A DNA stretch of 54,061 nt from CAYPHA01 sp964410215 (GCA_964410215.1 CAYPHA010000029.1:1-54061), one strand, 5' to 3'; shown: positions 24,764 to 33,944, counted from the stretch's first letter. Translations and numbers: made by a program. Notes: generated by a model from the letters alone, not told the origin.

Positions 24764-25723
24764 CTACCTTCCCTGTGAATTCTGCAGGAACTTGTAAAAC
24801 TCGCTGTCAGTGGACAGGATCAGCCAGTCCTTTTCGGAAAAGGTTTTCTTATATGTTTCCATTGTCTGGGTGAAACGATAGAACTCCCTGGAATCGGCAC
24901 TTCGGTTATAAGCCCTGGCGTAGATCGATGTTGCCTCGGCATCCGCTTTACCGATAATTTCACGGGCTGTCCTGTAGGCTTCGGACTGGATGCGTTTCAG
25001 TTCGCGCTCTTTATCACCCAGAATTTTCGATGCCTCTCCCTGCCCTTCAGAGCGGAACTTATCCGCGATACGTTTCCGTTCCGTGATCATCCGTTCATAA
25101 ACCTTGACACGCACTTCTTCGACATAATTGATCCGTTTGAAGCGTATATCCAGCAGTTCGATACCCAACTCCTGCGTTCTCGCTGAAGCTGCGGCCAGAA
25201 TTTCGCGGGTGATCTTTTCTCTTCCAACACTGATTTTCGGGAAAACAGTTTCTATATCAGTCTCCATACCCAATGTATCGATGATAGCTTCCGGTGTCCG
25301 GTTGGTATTTCGCACAATTTCGACAAGATTGTGGTTAGCAATGGCATTCCTTGTCTCACCATCCAGTATATCGTCCAGACGCCCCTGGGCACCGCGTTCA
25401 TCACGCAGACGCTGAAAGAACAATAAGGGATCGGAAATGCGCCAGCGTCCATAGGTATCGACCCAGATGAAGCGTTTGTCTTTTGTGGGAATCTGATTGG
25501 AATCCCCGTCCCATTCCAGAAAACGTTTATCGAAAACATTCGCTTCCTGAATCAGTGGGATCTTGAAATGAATACCGGGCTCGGTTATGGGATCACCAAC
25601 CGGCCGTCCAAATTGTGTAATGACGACCTGCTGTGTTTCATCCACGATAAAAGCGGAAGAAAACAGGACTATGATGACAAGCAGCCCGATAAGTGTGCTG
25701 ATAATTGTTTTTTTATTTTGCAT
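24764..25723 (-). CDS. hflC: Protease modulator HflC (SPFH-domain membrane protein)
   Basis: Forms with HflK a large membrane complex on the periplasmic side that encloses and modulates the FtsH protease. One N-terminal transmembrane helix (IISTLIGLLVIIVLFSSAF) is followed by the SPFH/band-7 domain, starting at ETQQVVITQFGRPVG, and then a long charged coiled coil (EKITREILAAAS through GQGEASKILGDKERELKRI). 319 residues. The start codon lies inside the end of hflK (11-bp overlap), with GGAGG about 10 nt upstream, so the two are translated together. FtsH itself is not in the window. Confidence 0.93.
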   Translation of the reverse strand: MQNKKTIISTLIGLLVIIVLFSSAFIVDETQQVVITQFGRPVGDPITEPGIHFKIPLIQEANVFDKRFLEWDGDSNQIPTKDKRFIWVDTYGRWRISDPLLFFQRLRDERGAQGRLDDILDGETRNAIANHNLVEIVRNTNRTPEAIIDTLGMETDIETVFPKISVGREKITREILAAASARTQELGIELLDIRFKRINYVEEVRVKVYERMITERKRIADKFRSEGQGEASKILGDKERELKRIQSEAYRTAREIIGKADAEATSIYARAYNRSADSREFYRFTQTMETYKKTFSEKDWLILSTDSEFYKFLQNSQGR

Positions 25724-26702
25724 TTTGCAGGGCCTCCTTATCTAACTGGAACAGCGGCAGAATGCCGGCGGCTTCATCATCGGTGATCAGTTTCCTGCCC
25801 ACCTTGTTCAGAACATCGTTCAGGGTTTCCAGGTACATACGCTGTCGTGTTACCTCACGGGCTTTGGCATATTCTTCATATAATGCCGTAAAGCGCAGTG
25901 CATCACCCTGGGCTTCGTTGACGCGTTCCACGGCATATCCTTTTGCTTCCTCGATAACTTTCAACGCTTCACCTTCCGCTCTCGGGATCACTTTGTTGTA
26001 TTCAGAATAAGCCTGGTTAATCAGCTTTTCTTTTTCCTGCTGCGCTTCATTTACCTCATTAAACGATGCTTTTACTTCATCCGGCGGATTGACATCCTGT
26101 AATACAACCTGTTCTATCTTGATACCGGTTTCATACTGATCGGCCAGTTCCTGCATTTTGACTTCTGCCAAAGTAGCAATTTCCTGGCGTCCGATCGTCA
26201 GCACCTCGCTTACGGTACGGTCACCGATAATCTCACGCATGACGGCTTCGCAAATGTCCCGGAATGTTTGTTCGGTCCGGCGGACGCGAAACAGGAACTG
26301 GAATGCATCCTTAACCCTGTATTGTACAATCCATTCAACCTGTGCAGCATTGAGGTCGCCGGTGAGCATCAGGGATTCGTCTTCGAAGCGACGGGTCGCG
26401 TATTGTGTACGTACATCGGCCTGCAGCGTACGGAAACCGAACTCCTGCTTCAATTGCCGTTCAACCGGCACCTTGATGACACGCTCGATACCGAACGGGA
26501 TCTTGAAGTTGAGACCGGGATCCGCGGTTCGGGTAAATTCACCGAAGCGTAAGATAACGCCAATTTCTTCCGGGCTCACGGTAAACCATGAAGAGAAGAA
26601 GAAGAATAACAGGAGAAGAACAATCAACACATTCCGGATGAGCTTCCCTGAAATATTCGGCGGCTTCAGATTATCCAGATCAAACTGGGGTTGTTTTGCC
26701 AT
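25713..26702 (-). CDS. hflK: Protease modulator HflK (SPFH-domain membrane protein)
   Basis: Partner of HflC in the FtsH-associated membrane complex. It has a short cytoplasmic N-terminus (PPNIS), one transmembrane helix (NVLIVLLLLFFFFSSWF), then the SPFH domain opening with EEIGVILRFGEFTRTADPG, and a coiled coil with EVNEAQQEKEKLINQAYSEY. The C-terminus ends just after LPLFQLDKEALQNAK, without the Gly/Pro-rich tail of gammaproteobacterial HflK. The ribosome site AAGGAGGT lies 7 nt before ATG 26702. It is first in the hflK-hflC operon, and the 168-bp gap to ychF should hold its promoter. Confidence 0.93.
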   Translation of the reverse strand: MAKQPQFDLDNLKPPNISGKLIRNVLIVLLLLFFFFSSWFTVSPEEIGVILRFGEFTRTADPGLNFKIPFGIERVIKVPVERQLKQEFGFRTLQADVRTQYATRRFEDESLMLTGDLNAAQVEWIVQYRVKDAFQFLFRVRRTEQTFRDICEAVMREIIGDRTVSEVLTIGRQEIATLAEVKMQELADQYETGIKIEQVVLQDVNPPDEVKASFNEVNEAQQEKEKLINQAYSEYNKVIPRAEGEALKVIEEAKGYAVERVNEAQGDALRFTALYEEYAKAREVTRQRMYLETLNDVLNKVGRKLITDDEAAGILPLFQLDKEALQNAK

Positions 26703-26870
26703 AAATCATACCTCCTTAATTTATAGGTTTCGTAAAATTTTTCTTAGAACATGTGTTATGATACAGTTAAAGGGGAGCTTTATTCTAACAGAAATTTCCT
26801 ACAATTTACAGTTATTAATGCTACAAGCAAAAAAAACGACAAAATTTTTACATCAATGCCTGATCTGTGC

Positions 26871-27953
26871 TCATACATTAAAACGGACGCTGATGACATC
26901 GCCGTCTTTAACGGTATATTCCTTGCCTTCCAGTCGCAGTATGCCTTTGTCCTTACAGGCATTCAGGCTGCCCTGTGCAACCAGGTCATCGTAATGTACG
27001 GTTTCGGCACGAATAAAACCTTTTTCAAGGTCGCTGTGAATCGTCCCGGCCGCCTGCTGTGCCCGGGTTCCTTTCTCAATGGTCCAGGCCCGGCATTCAT
27101 CATCACCAACCGTGAAGAAAGAGATGAGTCCCAGTAAATCGTAGGAGGTGCGAATCAGTTTATCCAGCGCAGGTTCCTTAATACCCAGATCTTCCATGAA
27201 CATACGCGCATCCTCCTCTCCGAGTTCCGAAATTTCTTTTTCAATTTCGGCACTCAGGGATGTCATGGCACAGTGCGGCGTCAGGAATCGTGAAAGCCGG
27301 CTTTCAATGTCAGCTGCCTGGCCGATCTGATCCTCGGAAATATTGATCAGATAAAGAAGGGGCTTTGCCGTAATAAACTGAAAACCCTTCATCATGCGCT
27401 TTTCATCATCCGAGAGATCGAGCTCACGCAGCGGTTTTTCGCTTTCCAGCTGATCTTTGAATCGTTTGAGCATGGCCAGTTCGCGGATGTCTTTTTCAAT
27501 TTTTGTCTTCATTACCATCTTTTCAAGCTTCTCAATGCGTGTCTCCACAATGCCAAGATCACTTAACAGGAATTCGCCATTGATGAATTCGATATCCTTC
27601 TCGGGATCGATACGGTCAAAAGGGTGGGGATAAAATTCGCTTTCAAAGTTCCGGATCAGAACGAGCAGGGCATCGACTGTTTTCACATTCGCCAGGAATT
27701 GGGGCGGCAGGCCCTGTGGTTTGGCCGCATCATTTTCAAAACCCGGTACTTTAATATATTCGATGACGGAATGTACTTTTTTCTTTGGATTGAACATCCC
27801 GGTCAGACGGTCAAGCCGCTCATCAGGCACCTTAACTATTCCGCGTTCAGCGCTCTGCCTGCCACCGGCCGATTCCGATGGTTTATGTTTTAAAAGTGTC
27901 TGAAAGATCGTAGTCTTCCCGGAATACGGCAACCCGACAATCCCTATTTCCAT
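26871..27953 (-). CDS. ychF: YchF/OLA1-family redox-regulated ATPase
   Basis: TRAFAC-class P-loop protein that binds ribosomes and hydrolyses ATP in preference to GTP. The P-loop is GLPYSGKTTIFQ (residues ~6-17). A coiled-coil segment (residues ~130-190) splits the nucleotide-binding domain, as in YchF. The C-terminal TGS-like domain contains the family blocks FFTVGDDECRAWTI, GTRAQQAAGTIHSD and GFIRAETV. The start is set at ATG 27953 with AGGAG six nt upstream; the in-frame ATG at 27980 would add nine residues with no ribosome site. 360 residues, near the usual ~363. Divergent from rlmB across a 167-bp AT-rich gap. Confidence 0.93.
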   Translation of the reverse strand: MEIGIVGLPYSGKTTIFQTLLKHKPSESAGGRQSAERGIVKVPDERLDRLTGMFNPKKKVHSVIEYIKVPGFENDAAKPQGLPPQFLANVKTVDALLVLIRNFESEFYPHPFDRIDPEKDIEFINGEFLLSDLGIVETRIEKLEKMVMKTKIEKDIRELAMLKRFKDQLESEKPLRELDLSDDEKRMMKGFQFITAKPLLYLINISEDQIGQAADIESRLSRFLTPHCAMTSLSAEIEKEISELGEEDARMFMEDLGIKEPALDKLIRTSYDLLGLISFFTVGDDECRAWTIEKGTRAQQAAGTIHSDLEKGFIRAETVHYDDLVAQGSLNACKDKGILRLEGKEYTVKDGDVISVRFNV

Positions 27954-28120
27954 ACCAACTCCTGCATTTTTTGAAAACAATCGGGAAATATTTCGTATAA
28001 AAAATCAAATTAAACTAAAAATGTGTTCATTACAAATAGATTGATTGCCGGTCGGGTATCCATTTGTTTTGTAGTGAAACCGGGTGTAAATTGCGCGAGC
28101 GTTATTTTCCCGGGGAGTGT

Positions 28121-28861
28121 ATGGATTTACATATTTACGGACGAAATCCGGTTCTCGAAGCCTTAAAATCAGAATATACCGTGGAGGATGTGCAAATGGC
28201 CCGGTCCTCCGAGGGGCGGATCATCCGTCAGATCCGTAACCTGGCTGAAAACAGGAAAGTGCCTGTTCAATGGGTTGAGAAGGATGCCCTGCAAAAGATT
28301 GTCGGTGCCGTTGTACATCAGGGTGTTACGGCCCGTGTTTCCGGTTTCAGTCTTCAGGATGAAGCGGGACTTTTGAAGGAGATCGATAACCGGATTAATC
28401 CGGCGGTTCTTATTCTGGATCAGGTTCAGGATCCGCACAACCTGGGTGCTATCTTGCGCACGGCTGAGGTGGCCGGTATCGACTATGTTGTAGTCCCGGA
28501 AAAGGGGACCGCCGAAATCAACGCAACGGTGGCTAAAACATCGGCGGGCGCTCTGTTCCATATTCCTGTATTCCGCTGTTCTGACCTGCCCGGATTGATT
28601 GATGCACTGCATGAACGGGATATCCCGACACTGGCGGCCGTACCGGGAGGTGAATTAAGCCTGTATGAAGCTGATCTGGCGGGTAAAGCAGCCCTGGTTA
28701 TCGGTAGTGAGGGTCTGGGTGTCCGTAAAAATATTGCACGGCAATGTAAAATGCGTGTTTCCATACCGCAGTCGGGTAAAACGGCCTCACTTAACGCCTC
28801 CGTGGCAGCGGGCGTGTTCATTTATGAAATTGTCAGGCAACGGTTGGTCAAAAAAGTCTGA
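28121..28861 (+). CDS. rlmB: 23S rRNA (guanosine-2'-O-)-methyltransferase, RlmB/TrmH type
   Basis: SPOUT methyltransferase that 2'-O-methylates a guanosine in the 23S rRNA peptidyl-transferase region, using S-adenosylmethionine. The N-terminal substrate-binding domain starts at IYGRNPVLEAL. The trefoil-knot motifs are LDQVQDPHNLGAILRTAE (motif 1), ALVIGSEGLGVRKN (motif 2) and IPQSGKTASLNASVA (motif 3). ATG 28121 is chosen because GGGGAG precedes it and MDLHIYGRN is the normal start; an in-frame ATG at 28064 would add 19 residues. 246 residues, typical length. Confidence 0.92.
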   Translation: MDLHIYGRNPVLEALKSEYTVEDVQMARSSEGRIIRQIRNLAENRKVPVQWVEKDALQKIVGAVVHQGVTARVSGFSLQDEAGLLKEIDNRINPAVLILDQVQDPHNLGAILRTAEVAGIDYVVVPEKGTAEINATVAKTSAGALFHIPVFRCSDLPGLIDALHERDIPTLAAVPGGELSLYEADLAGKAALVIGSEGLGVRKNIARQCKMRVSIPQSGKTASLNASVAAGVFIYEIVRQRLVKKV

Positions 28862-28918
28862 GTTTGTATGCATCGATGTACAACGAAAAGAACCGTCACC
28901 TATTAAAAGGGGTTTGAC

Positions 28919-29695
28919 ATGAATTCCCGAAAGATGTTTCTTGGTGGGTTTTTATTAATAATTTTCACTGTTTCATATTTGCATTCCAAAGATCCTGAAC
29001 ACGTTTTCCGTGATGAGATCAAATTTAACGCCATTTCGCATCTTAAAATGAAAGTACATTTCCCGGCAGGGGAACTGACGATCAAAGGTCATGACGAGCC
29101 GGGTTTTAAGACAAAATGTACCTATTCCGATAAGTTGTGGCAGCCGGAGCTATTGTATGAACGAAAGAATGAAGAAGGCCGGCTTTTGATGGAAATGCCT
29201 GCGTTCGATTCTCCGATGAATCTTGATGATGACGAATTCAATTGGTGGGAAGTGTCGCTGGACAGGGATATCCCGGTTTATTTAAGGGTAAATCTCGGTG
29301 CCGGAACAGGCCATTTCGACCTGGAAGGTATGAAGATCCGTGAATTTGATTTCTCCCTGACAGGCGGTGAAGTACACCTGAATTTAAGGAATACATCCAT
29401 CCCCGATCTGGATTTCAAAGCGCTTGCCGGGGAAGCCAAAGTCGATCTAAGTGGGAAATGGGAGAACGATCTGAAAGCTGATTTTACCTGTGGCTTTGGT
29501 GAAATGACACTGATTCTTCCCTCGGAGACGGCGGTACGTGTCAAAATAAACGGGGTTCTGGGGGAAGTGCACGCACCGGATTTTGATCATGACGGAGAAT
29601 ATTTCGTTAACCGCGCCGGTAATACAGAACATCTCCTGGATATTTCACTGACCGGCGGAATTGGTGAAGTTCATCTGAAACTGACCGATGATTAA
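28919..29695 (+). CDS. Exported toast-rack/LiaF-like beta-solenoid protein
   Basis: Signal peptide (residues ~1-23), then a domain rich in short alternating strands. Repeated elements VHFPAGELTIKG, LTGGEVHLNL, GFGEMTLILP and LTGGIGEVHLKL match the C-terminal LiaF/DUF4097 and 'toast rack' single-sheet folds. Such proteins are common in Bacteroidota, Marinimicrobia and similar genomes; some related domains sit on envelope-stress regulators. The biochemical role is unknown. 258 residues, no transmembrane anchor after the leader. It is placed 57 bp after rlmB and could be read through from it. Confidence 0.7.
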   Translation: MNSRKMFLGGFLLIIFTVSYLHSKDPEHVFRDEIKFNAISHLKMKVHFPAGELTIKGHDEPGFKTKCTYSDKLWQPELLYERKNEEGRLLMEMPAFDSPMNLDDDEFNWWEVSLDRDIPVYLRVNLGAGTGHFDLEGMKIREFDFSLTGGEVHLNLRNTSIPDLDFKALAGEAKVDLSGKWENDLKADFTCGFGEMTLILPSETAVRVKINGVLGEVHAPDFDHDGEYFVNRAGNTEHLLDISLTGGIGEVHLKLTDD

Positions 29696-29718
29696 AATCT
29701 GTTATTTATTGAGAGCTG

Positions 29719-29790
29719 ATGAAAAGATACTCCCTGAAAGGAACCTTTTCCGGTGATATCGATAGAATATTTACAACTGTATTAAAATAA
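29719..29790 (+). CDS. Possible 23-codon small ORF before porX
   Basis: ATG at 29719 opens a 23-residue frame beginning MKRYSLKGTFSGD and ending VLK, with only a weak purine stretch (GAGAG) before it and its stop 20 bp before porX. Composition is plausible for a peptide, but I recognise nothing. It may be a leader peptide, a decayed gene start or chance. Confidence 0.2.
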   Translation: MKRYSLKGTFSGDIDRIFTTVLK

Positions 29791-29810
29791 CGGTGCATCC
29801 GGGGAAGACG

Positions 29811-31361
29811 ATGAAAAGAATTCTATGGGCAGATGATGAAATTGACATGCTCCAGGCTCATATTTTGTACCTGAGAGAAAAGGGATATGATGTCGTATCG
29901 GTAACAAATGGTGATGATGCCATATCCGAGGTACAACGCAGTGAATACGATATCGTTCTGCTGGATGAAATGATGAGCGGTAAAGGCGGGCTGCAGACAC
30001 TGGAGGAAATCAAGGACCTGCATCCCCAGCTACCTGTCATCATGATTACAAAAAGTGAAGAAGAGAGCCTGATGGAAGATGCCATCGGTCAGCGCATCGA
30101 TGATTATCTTACGAAACCGGTCAATCCCAGCCAGATTCTGCTGGCCTGTAAAAAAATACTGGATCGCAGGGATATCATTACCGAGAGAAGGAGCCTGTCT
30201 TACCCGACAGAGCTTTCACAGTTATCCCTGGCCCTGATGAACCCGCTTCGGGCCGATGACTGGATCGAACAGGCCCTGAAGATTTTTAAAATGGATATTG
30301 ATCTCGATTCGTCTGCAGGTGAAAATTACCGGCAGGTATTGTATGACCAACGGAAAGAATCCAATGTTGAATTCGGGAAATTTATAGAACGTCAGTACGG
30401 GAACTGGGTAGGCAATCCCAAAGACCGTCCGGTTTTATCGGTGGACATCGTCGAAAAATATGTGTTGCCGGAACTGCGTAAAGGGCGCAAAGTTTTTTTT
30501 CTGATCATTGACTGTCTGCGTCTGGACCAGTGGCTGACACTCGAGCCGTTTTTCTTTGATGAATTCCGTATAAAAAAAGACTTCTATTTTTCCATTCTGC
30601 CGACGGCTACGCCCTTTTCAAGAAATGCCATTTTCAGCGGTTTGTTTCCCGAAGAAATTGAAAAGATGTATCCGGAACTATGGTCCATGAATGAAGACGA
30701 TGAAAGCCTGAACCGCTATGAACGGGAACTACTGGAATTACAGCTTCAGCGCAAACATGTTAAACTAAGGGGCGATCTGAAATATCTGAAAATTATGAAC
30801 AATGAGGATGCGCGAAATTTCGACAAGAATCTTTACAATTACATGGACAGCCCGATGACGGCGATCGTCGTGAATTTTGTCGACATTCTTGCGCACAGCC
30901 GTTCCGATCTGCCGATCCTGAAAGATATTGCCCCGACGGAGGCGGCCTATCGCTCGCTTACACGGTCCTGGTTCGAGCATTCCCCGTGGTTGCATATTTT
31001 TCAAAAAATCGCCCGTGAGGATGTGGTTACCATCATCACCTCGGATCACGGCAGTGTGCGCGGTCTTCACGGGACGAAAGTAATCGGTGACCGCGAGACA
31101 TCGACCAATCTGCGTTATAAATACGGCCGCAGCCTAAAGGTGGACAAGAAACACGCGGCCATCATACGGAATCCTTCTGACTGGAAGCTGCCCATGCGGC
31201 GCCTGAATACCAATTATATTATCGCTAAGGAAGACTATTATTTTGTCTATCCGACAAACTTCAACAAGTATCTGAATTATTACAAAGACAGTATGCAGCA
31301 CGGCGGAATTTCACTTGAGGAAATGGTACTGCCGGTCATTCGTCTTGAACACAAATCCTGA
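29811..31361 (+). CDS. porX: PorX-type response regulator with PglZ (alkaline-phosphatase superfamily) output domain
   Basis: In Bacteroidota, PorX works with the sensor PorY to control type IX secretion. Its PglZ-like output is a zinc-dependent phosphodiesterase. The receiver domain (residues 1-~120) starts MKRILWADDEID, has the phospho-acceptor Asp52 in VLLDEMM, and a conserved Lys in DYLTKPVNP. A helical linker follows, then the PglZ fold: LIIDCLRLDQW (metal Asp), PTATPFSRNAIFSG (candidate nucleophile Thr265/267) and ITSDHGSVRG (metal Asp/His). ATG 29811 is preferred to GTG 29793. The length (516 aa) and end-to-end likeness make orthology to PorX likely. No porY, sigP or T9SS gene is in the window. 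Confidence 0.9.
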   Translation: MKRILWADDEIDMLQAHILYLREKGYDVVSVTNGDDAISEVQRSEYDIVLLDEMMSGKGGLQTLEEIKDLHPQLPVIMITKSEEESLMEDAIGQRIDDYLTKPVNPSQILLACKKILDRRDIITERRSLSYPTELSQLSLALMNPLRADDWIEQALKIFKMDIDLDSSAGENYRQVLYDQRKESNVEFGKFIERQYGNWVGNPKDRPVLSVDIVEKYVLPELRKGRKVFFLIIDCLRLDQWLTLEPFFFDEFRIKKDFYFSILPTATPFSRNAIFSGLFPEEIEKMYPELWSMNEDDESLNRYERELLELQLQRKHVKLRGDLKYLKIMNNEDARNFDKNLYNYMDSPMTAIVVNFVDILAHSRSDLPILKDIAPTEAAYRSLTRSWFEHSPWLHIFQKIAREDVVTIITSDHGSVRGLHGTKVIGDRETSTNLRYKYGRSLKVDKKHAAIIRNPSDWKLPMRRLNTNYIIAKEDYYFVYPTNFNKYLNYYKDSMQHGGISLEEMVLPVIRLEHKS

Positions 31362-31402
31362 ATAGTTTTCAACAGATCAGTGCAGGCGTATTTTTCCGGA
31401 TA

Positions 31403-31424
31403 ACGGCTGCGGTTCCGCAACCGT
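31403..31424. terminator. Hairpin after porX lacking a U-run
   Basis: ACGGCTGCG (31403-31411) can pair with CGCAACCGT (31416-31424) with one mismatch. A short perfect palindrome GGTAATTACC lies a little further on (31433-31442). There is no following U-run, so this is at best a weak terminator or processing site in the 152-bp porX-tsaE gap. Confidence 0.25.
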
Positions 31425-31513
31425 GAAATTCTGGTAATTACCGGGAAATAAGCAGTTGTATTCCCTCTGATTTTCCATTATTTTAAACTTTTGTATAAAA
31501 ATGATATGGGCCT

Positions 31514-31933
31514 GTGAAGATAATACGGACGTTTACATCGGAATCGATTCCGGAAACAAAAAAAATTGCACGCGAACTGGCGGATATCTTTAAAAGCGGT
31601 GATCTCATCCTGATGGAAGGAGATCTGGGAAGCGGAAAAACACGCCTCGTTCAGGAGATCTGCAGAGAATGGCATATTGCGGATGATGTAACGAGTCCGA
31701 CGTTCACGATCATTCAACAGTATACCGGTCCCATACACGTCAATCACATGGATTTGTACCGCATTTCTGATGAAAGGGAGCTTGATCATCTGGGCTGGGA
31801 AGAATTGCTGGATGGAGACAGTATAACGTTTGTCGAATGGCCCGGGTTGATTGAACCCCATGTAGATCGCTTTTATAAACTATATATCCGGTTGAATGGT
31901 CAGAAAAGGATCATTGAATTGCAGCACACATGA
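31514..31933 (+). CDS. tsaE: tRNA threonylcarbamoyladenosine biosynthesis ATPase TsaE
   Basis: ATPase that drives the TsaBDE complex in N6-threonylcarbamoyl-A37 modification of ANN-decoding tRNAs. P-loop GDLGSGKTRLVQ (residues ~36-47), then SPTFTIIQQY, HMDLYRIS and FVEWPG, all diagnostic of the family. The start is GTG 31514; the two nearby ATGs are out of frame. 139 residues, normal length. First of a tight run with tsaB (12-bp gap) and rimI; tsaD is not in the window. Confidence 0.9.
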   Translation: MKIIRTFTSESIPETKKIARELADIFKSGDLILMEGDLGSGKTRLVQEICREWHIADDVTSPTFTIIQQYTGPIHVNHMDLYRISDERELDHLGWEELLDGDSITFVEWPGLIEPHVDRFYKLYIRLNGQKRIIELQHT

Positions 31934-31945
31934 CGGGTGGTTTAG

Positions 31946-32632
31946 ATGATACTGGCTGTCGAGACGTCTGATATCTTATGCAGTGTCGCCTTCTATAGGG
32001 ATGGAAGGAAACTGGTAGAGTATAATCACGAACTGCCGATGCAGCACGCGATGCTCATCGGTGAACTGGTTGAGAACGGCTTGCGGTTTCTTTCGGATCC
32101 GTTACGCAGACAACGGTATACGGCTGAAGATCTGGAACTGGTTGCGGTCTCGATTGGTCCCGGCTCGTTTACGGGCCTGCGTATTGGTCTCGGTTATGTC
32201 CAGGGCTTTTGTTTCGGTAGAAATCTTCCTGTCGCGGCTGTTTCCAATCATCAGGTACTGGCCCGGCAACGGGTGGACGCTGGTACGGGACTTTATACCC
32301 TTATAGAAGCCCGGAGAAATGAAGTATATTGTGCAAAACACGACTTACTTGAAAACGGGTATCCCCGGATAAATAAACATTTCATTATTCAGAAAGAAAA
32401 GCTTGATGAAACGATTCCTGAAAAAGCGCAGATAGTCTGCAGGAAGGAATTAGATATACCCGAACAGGTGTTGCAGAATCTTATACAAAAAGACGTCATC
32501 GTAAACCGCAATGGTTTGTATTCGGCTGGAATCCTGGCTGAGCTGGCCGACTTTCGAATCGACATTACCGGTGCGGATGCGTTGCAGGATCTGGAGCCCA
32601 TGTACATAAGGCCGTTTGCCGGTGTGAAATGA
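31946..32632 (+). CDS. tsaB: tRNA threonylcarbamoyladenosine biosynthesis protein TsaB
   Basis: ASKHA-fold partner of TsaD in t6A synthesis. Starts MILAVETSD, has the HAMLIGELVENGL helix and the family block VSIGPGSFTGLRIGL, then LIEARRNEVYCA. 228 residues, the usual size. Its TGA overlaps the ATG of rimI (ATGA at 32629-32632), so translation is coupled. Confidence 0.92.
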   Translation: MILAVETSDILCSVAFYRDGRKLVEYNHELPMQHAMLIGELVENGLRFLSDPLRRQRYTAEDLELVAVSIGPGSFTGLRIGLGYVQGFCFGRNLPVAAVSNHQVLARQRVDAGTGLYTLIEARRNEVYCAKHDLLENGYPRINKHFIIQKEKLDETIPEKAQIVCRKELDIPEQVLQNLIQKDVIVNRNGLYSAGILAELADFRIDITGADALQDLEPMYIRPFAGVK

Positions 32633-33081
32633 AACCCACGTTCAGACGGATGACGTCAGAAGATATTAGTCGGATCGCCGGGCTTGAAGAACAGTTATTC
32701 AAGGACAGTTGGTCCGCTCAAAGCTTTAAGACCGAGGTGGAAAATATTGATGTCTCATACCCGGTTGTAATGGAACTTGAAAGACAGATTGTGGGCTATG
32801 CCGTTGTTTGGTATTATGCCGACGAACTTCATATTGCAAATTTTGCCATTGCGCCGGAATATCAGCGTCGGGGATTCGGTCGTGTGCTGTTACGACATAT
32901 CATGGAAAAAGAAACGGATTTCGCGTATGCCTATCTGGAGGTACGAAAGAGTAATAAAGCGGCAATTCTGTTGTATTCGGGCTTTGGATTTTTAAATTTA
33001 TATATTCGGAAAGGGTACTATCGCAACGGGGAGGATGCGCTTGTAATGATATATAACAATCATAAAATAGAGAAGGGCTAG
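32629..33081 (+). CDS. rimI: Ribosomal protein bS18-alanine N-acetyltransferase
   Basis: GNAT-family enzyme that acetylates the N-terminal alanine of ribosomal protein S18. FRRMTSEDISRIAGLEEQLF opens the domain, FAIAPEYQRRGFGRVLL is the acetyl-CoA pyrophosphate loop, and LEVRKSNKAAILLYSGFGF the C-terminal core. 150 residues. The tsaB-rimI linkage with ATGA overlap is the common bacterial arrangement and supports the specific name. Confidence 0.87.
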   Translation: MKPTFRRMTSEDISRIAGLEEQLFKDSWSAQSFKTEVENIDVSYPVVMELERQIVGYAVVWYYADELHIANFAIAPEYQRRGFGRVLLRHIMEKETDFAYAYLEVRKSNKAAILLYSGFGFLNLYIRKGYYRNGEDALVMIYNNHKIEKG

Positions 33082-33085
33082 GGGT

Positions 33086-33940
33086 ATGGATTGGTTTAAA
33101 CGCAAAAAGGAGACACTGAAGGCGACGGACAAGAAGGAAGTTCCGGACGGCCTCTGGACGAAATGCGAAAAGTGCGGCGAAATCGTTTATAAAAAGGAAT
33201 TGGAAAAGAAACTCTATGTCTGCCCGAAATGTGATTTTCATTTCCGCATTGGAAGTGATGATTATATCGCCATTCTTTTTGATGAAAATTCCTTCAAGGA
33301 ATTCAATGAAAATATCAAATCCGTTGATCCGTTAAATTTCACGGATTCAAAAACGTATAAAGACCGGTACAAGGCAACGGTTGAGAAAACCGGAAAAACG
33401 GAAGCTGTGACCACGGGGATGGCTAAAATGGAAGGCCGGGAAGTGGTTGGGGCATTAATGGATTTTCGTTTTCTGGGCGGTAGTATGGGCTCGGTCGTGG
33501 GAGAAAAGGTTTCACGGGCCATCGATATGGCTCTGGAAAAAAAGGCTCCGCTCATCATCGTTTCATCTTCCGGCGGGGCACGCATGCATGAAGGTATTTT
33601 AAGCCTGATGCAGCTGGCCAAGACCAGCGCCAAACTTGCCCGTTTAAATCGCGCCAATATCCCCTTTATATCTCTCCTTACCAATCCAACCACCGGTGGC
33701 ACAACGGCAAGTTATGCCATGCTGGGTGATGTACACATCGCCGAACCGGGGGCACTTATCGGATTTGCCGGACCGCGTGTTATCAAGCAGACAATCGGTC
33801 AGGACCTTCCGCCCGGATTTCAACGTTCAGAATTCCTTCAGGAACATGGATTTATCGATGTGATCATACACCGGCATGACCTGAAACGCAAAATTGCAGG
33901 TCTTCTGGAGTTTTTCAGTCACAAAAACAGGAAAAACTGA
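33086..33940 (+). CDS. accD: Acetyl-CoA carboxylase carboxyltransferase subunit beta
   Basis: Half of the carboxyltransferase that makes malonyl-CoA for fatty-acid synthesis. The N-terminal zinc ribbon has Cys27, Cys30, Cys46 and Cys49 (WTKCEKCGE, VCPKCDFHF). The crotonase-like core contains VSSSGGARMHEG, LTNPTTGGTTASYAML and GFAGPRVIKQT. 284 residues, standard. It follows rimI by 4 bp; accA is not in the window. Confidence 0.96.
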   Translation: MDWFKRKKETLKATDKKEVPDGLWTKCEKCGEIVYKKELEKKLYVCPKCDFHFRIGSDDYIAILFDENSFKEFNENIKSVDPLNFTDSKTYKDRYKATVEKTGKTEAVTTGMAKMEGREVVGALMDFRFLGGSMGSVVGEKVSRAIDMALEKKAPLIIVSSSGGARMHEGILSLMQLAKTSAKLARLNRANIPFISLLTNPTTGGTTASYAMLGDVHIAEPGALIGFAGPRVIKQTIGQDLPPGFQRSEFLQEHGFIDVIIHRHDLKRKIAGLLEFFSHKNRKN

Positions 33941-33944
33941 ACGG

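Noticed and set aside
26158..26994. Long plus-strand frame (278 codons) across hflK
   Set aside because: It is antisense to a clear HflK with all family features; Ser/Arg-rich composition is typical of a mirror frame.
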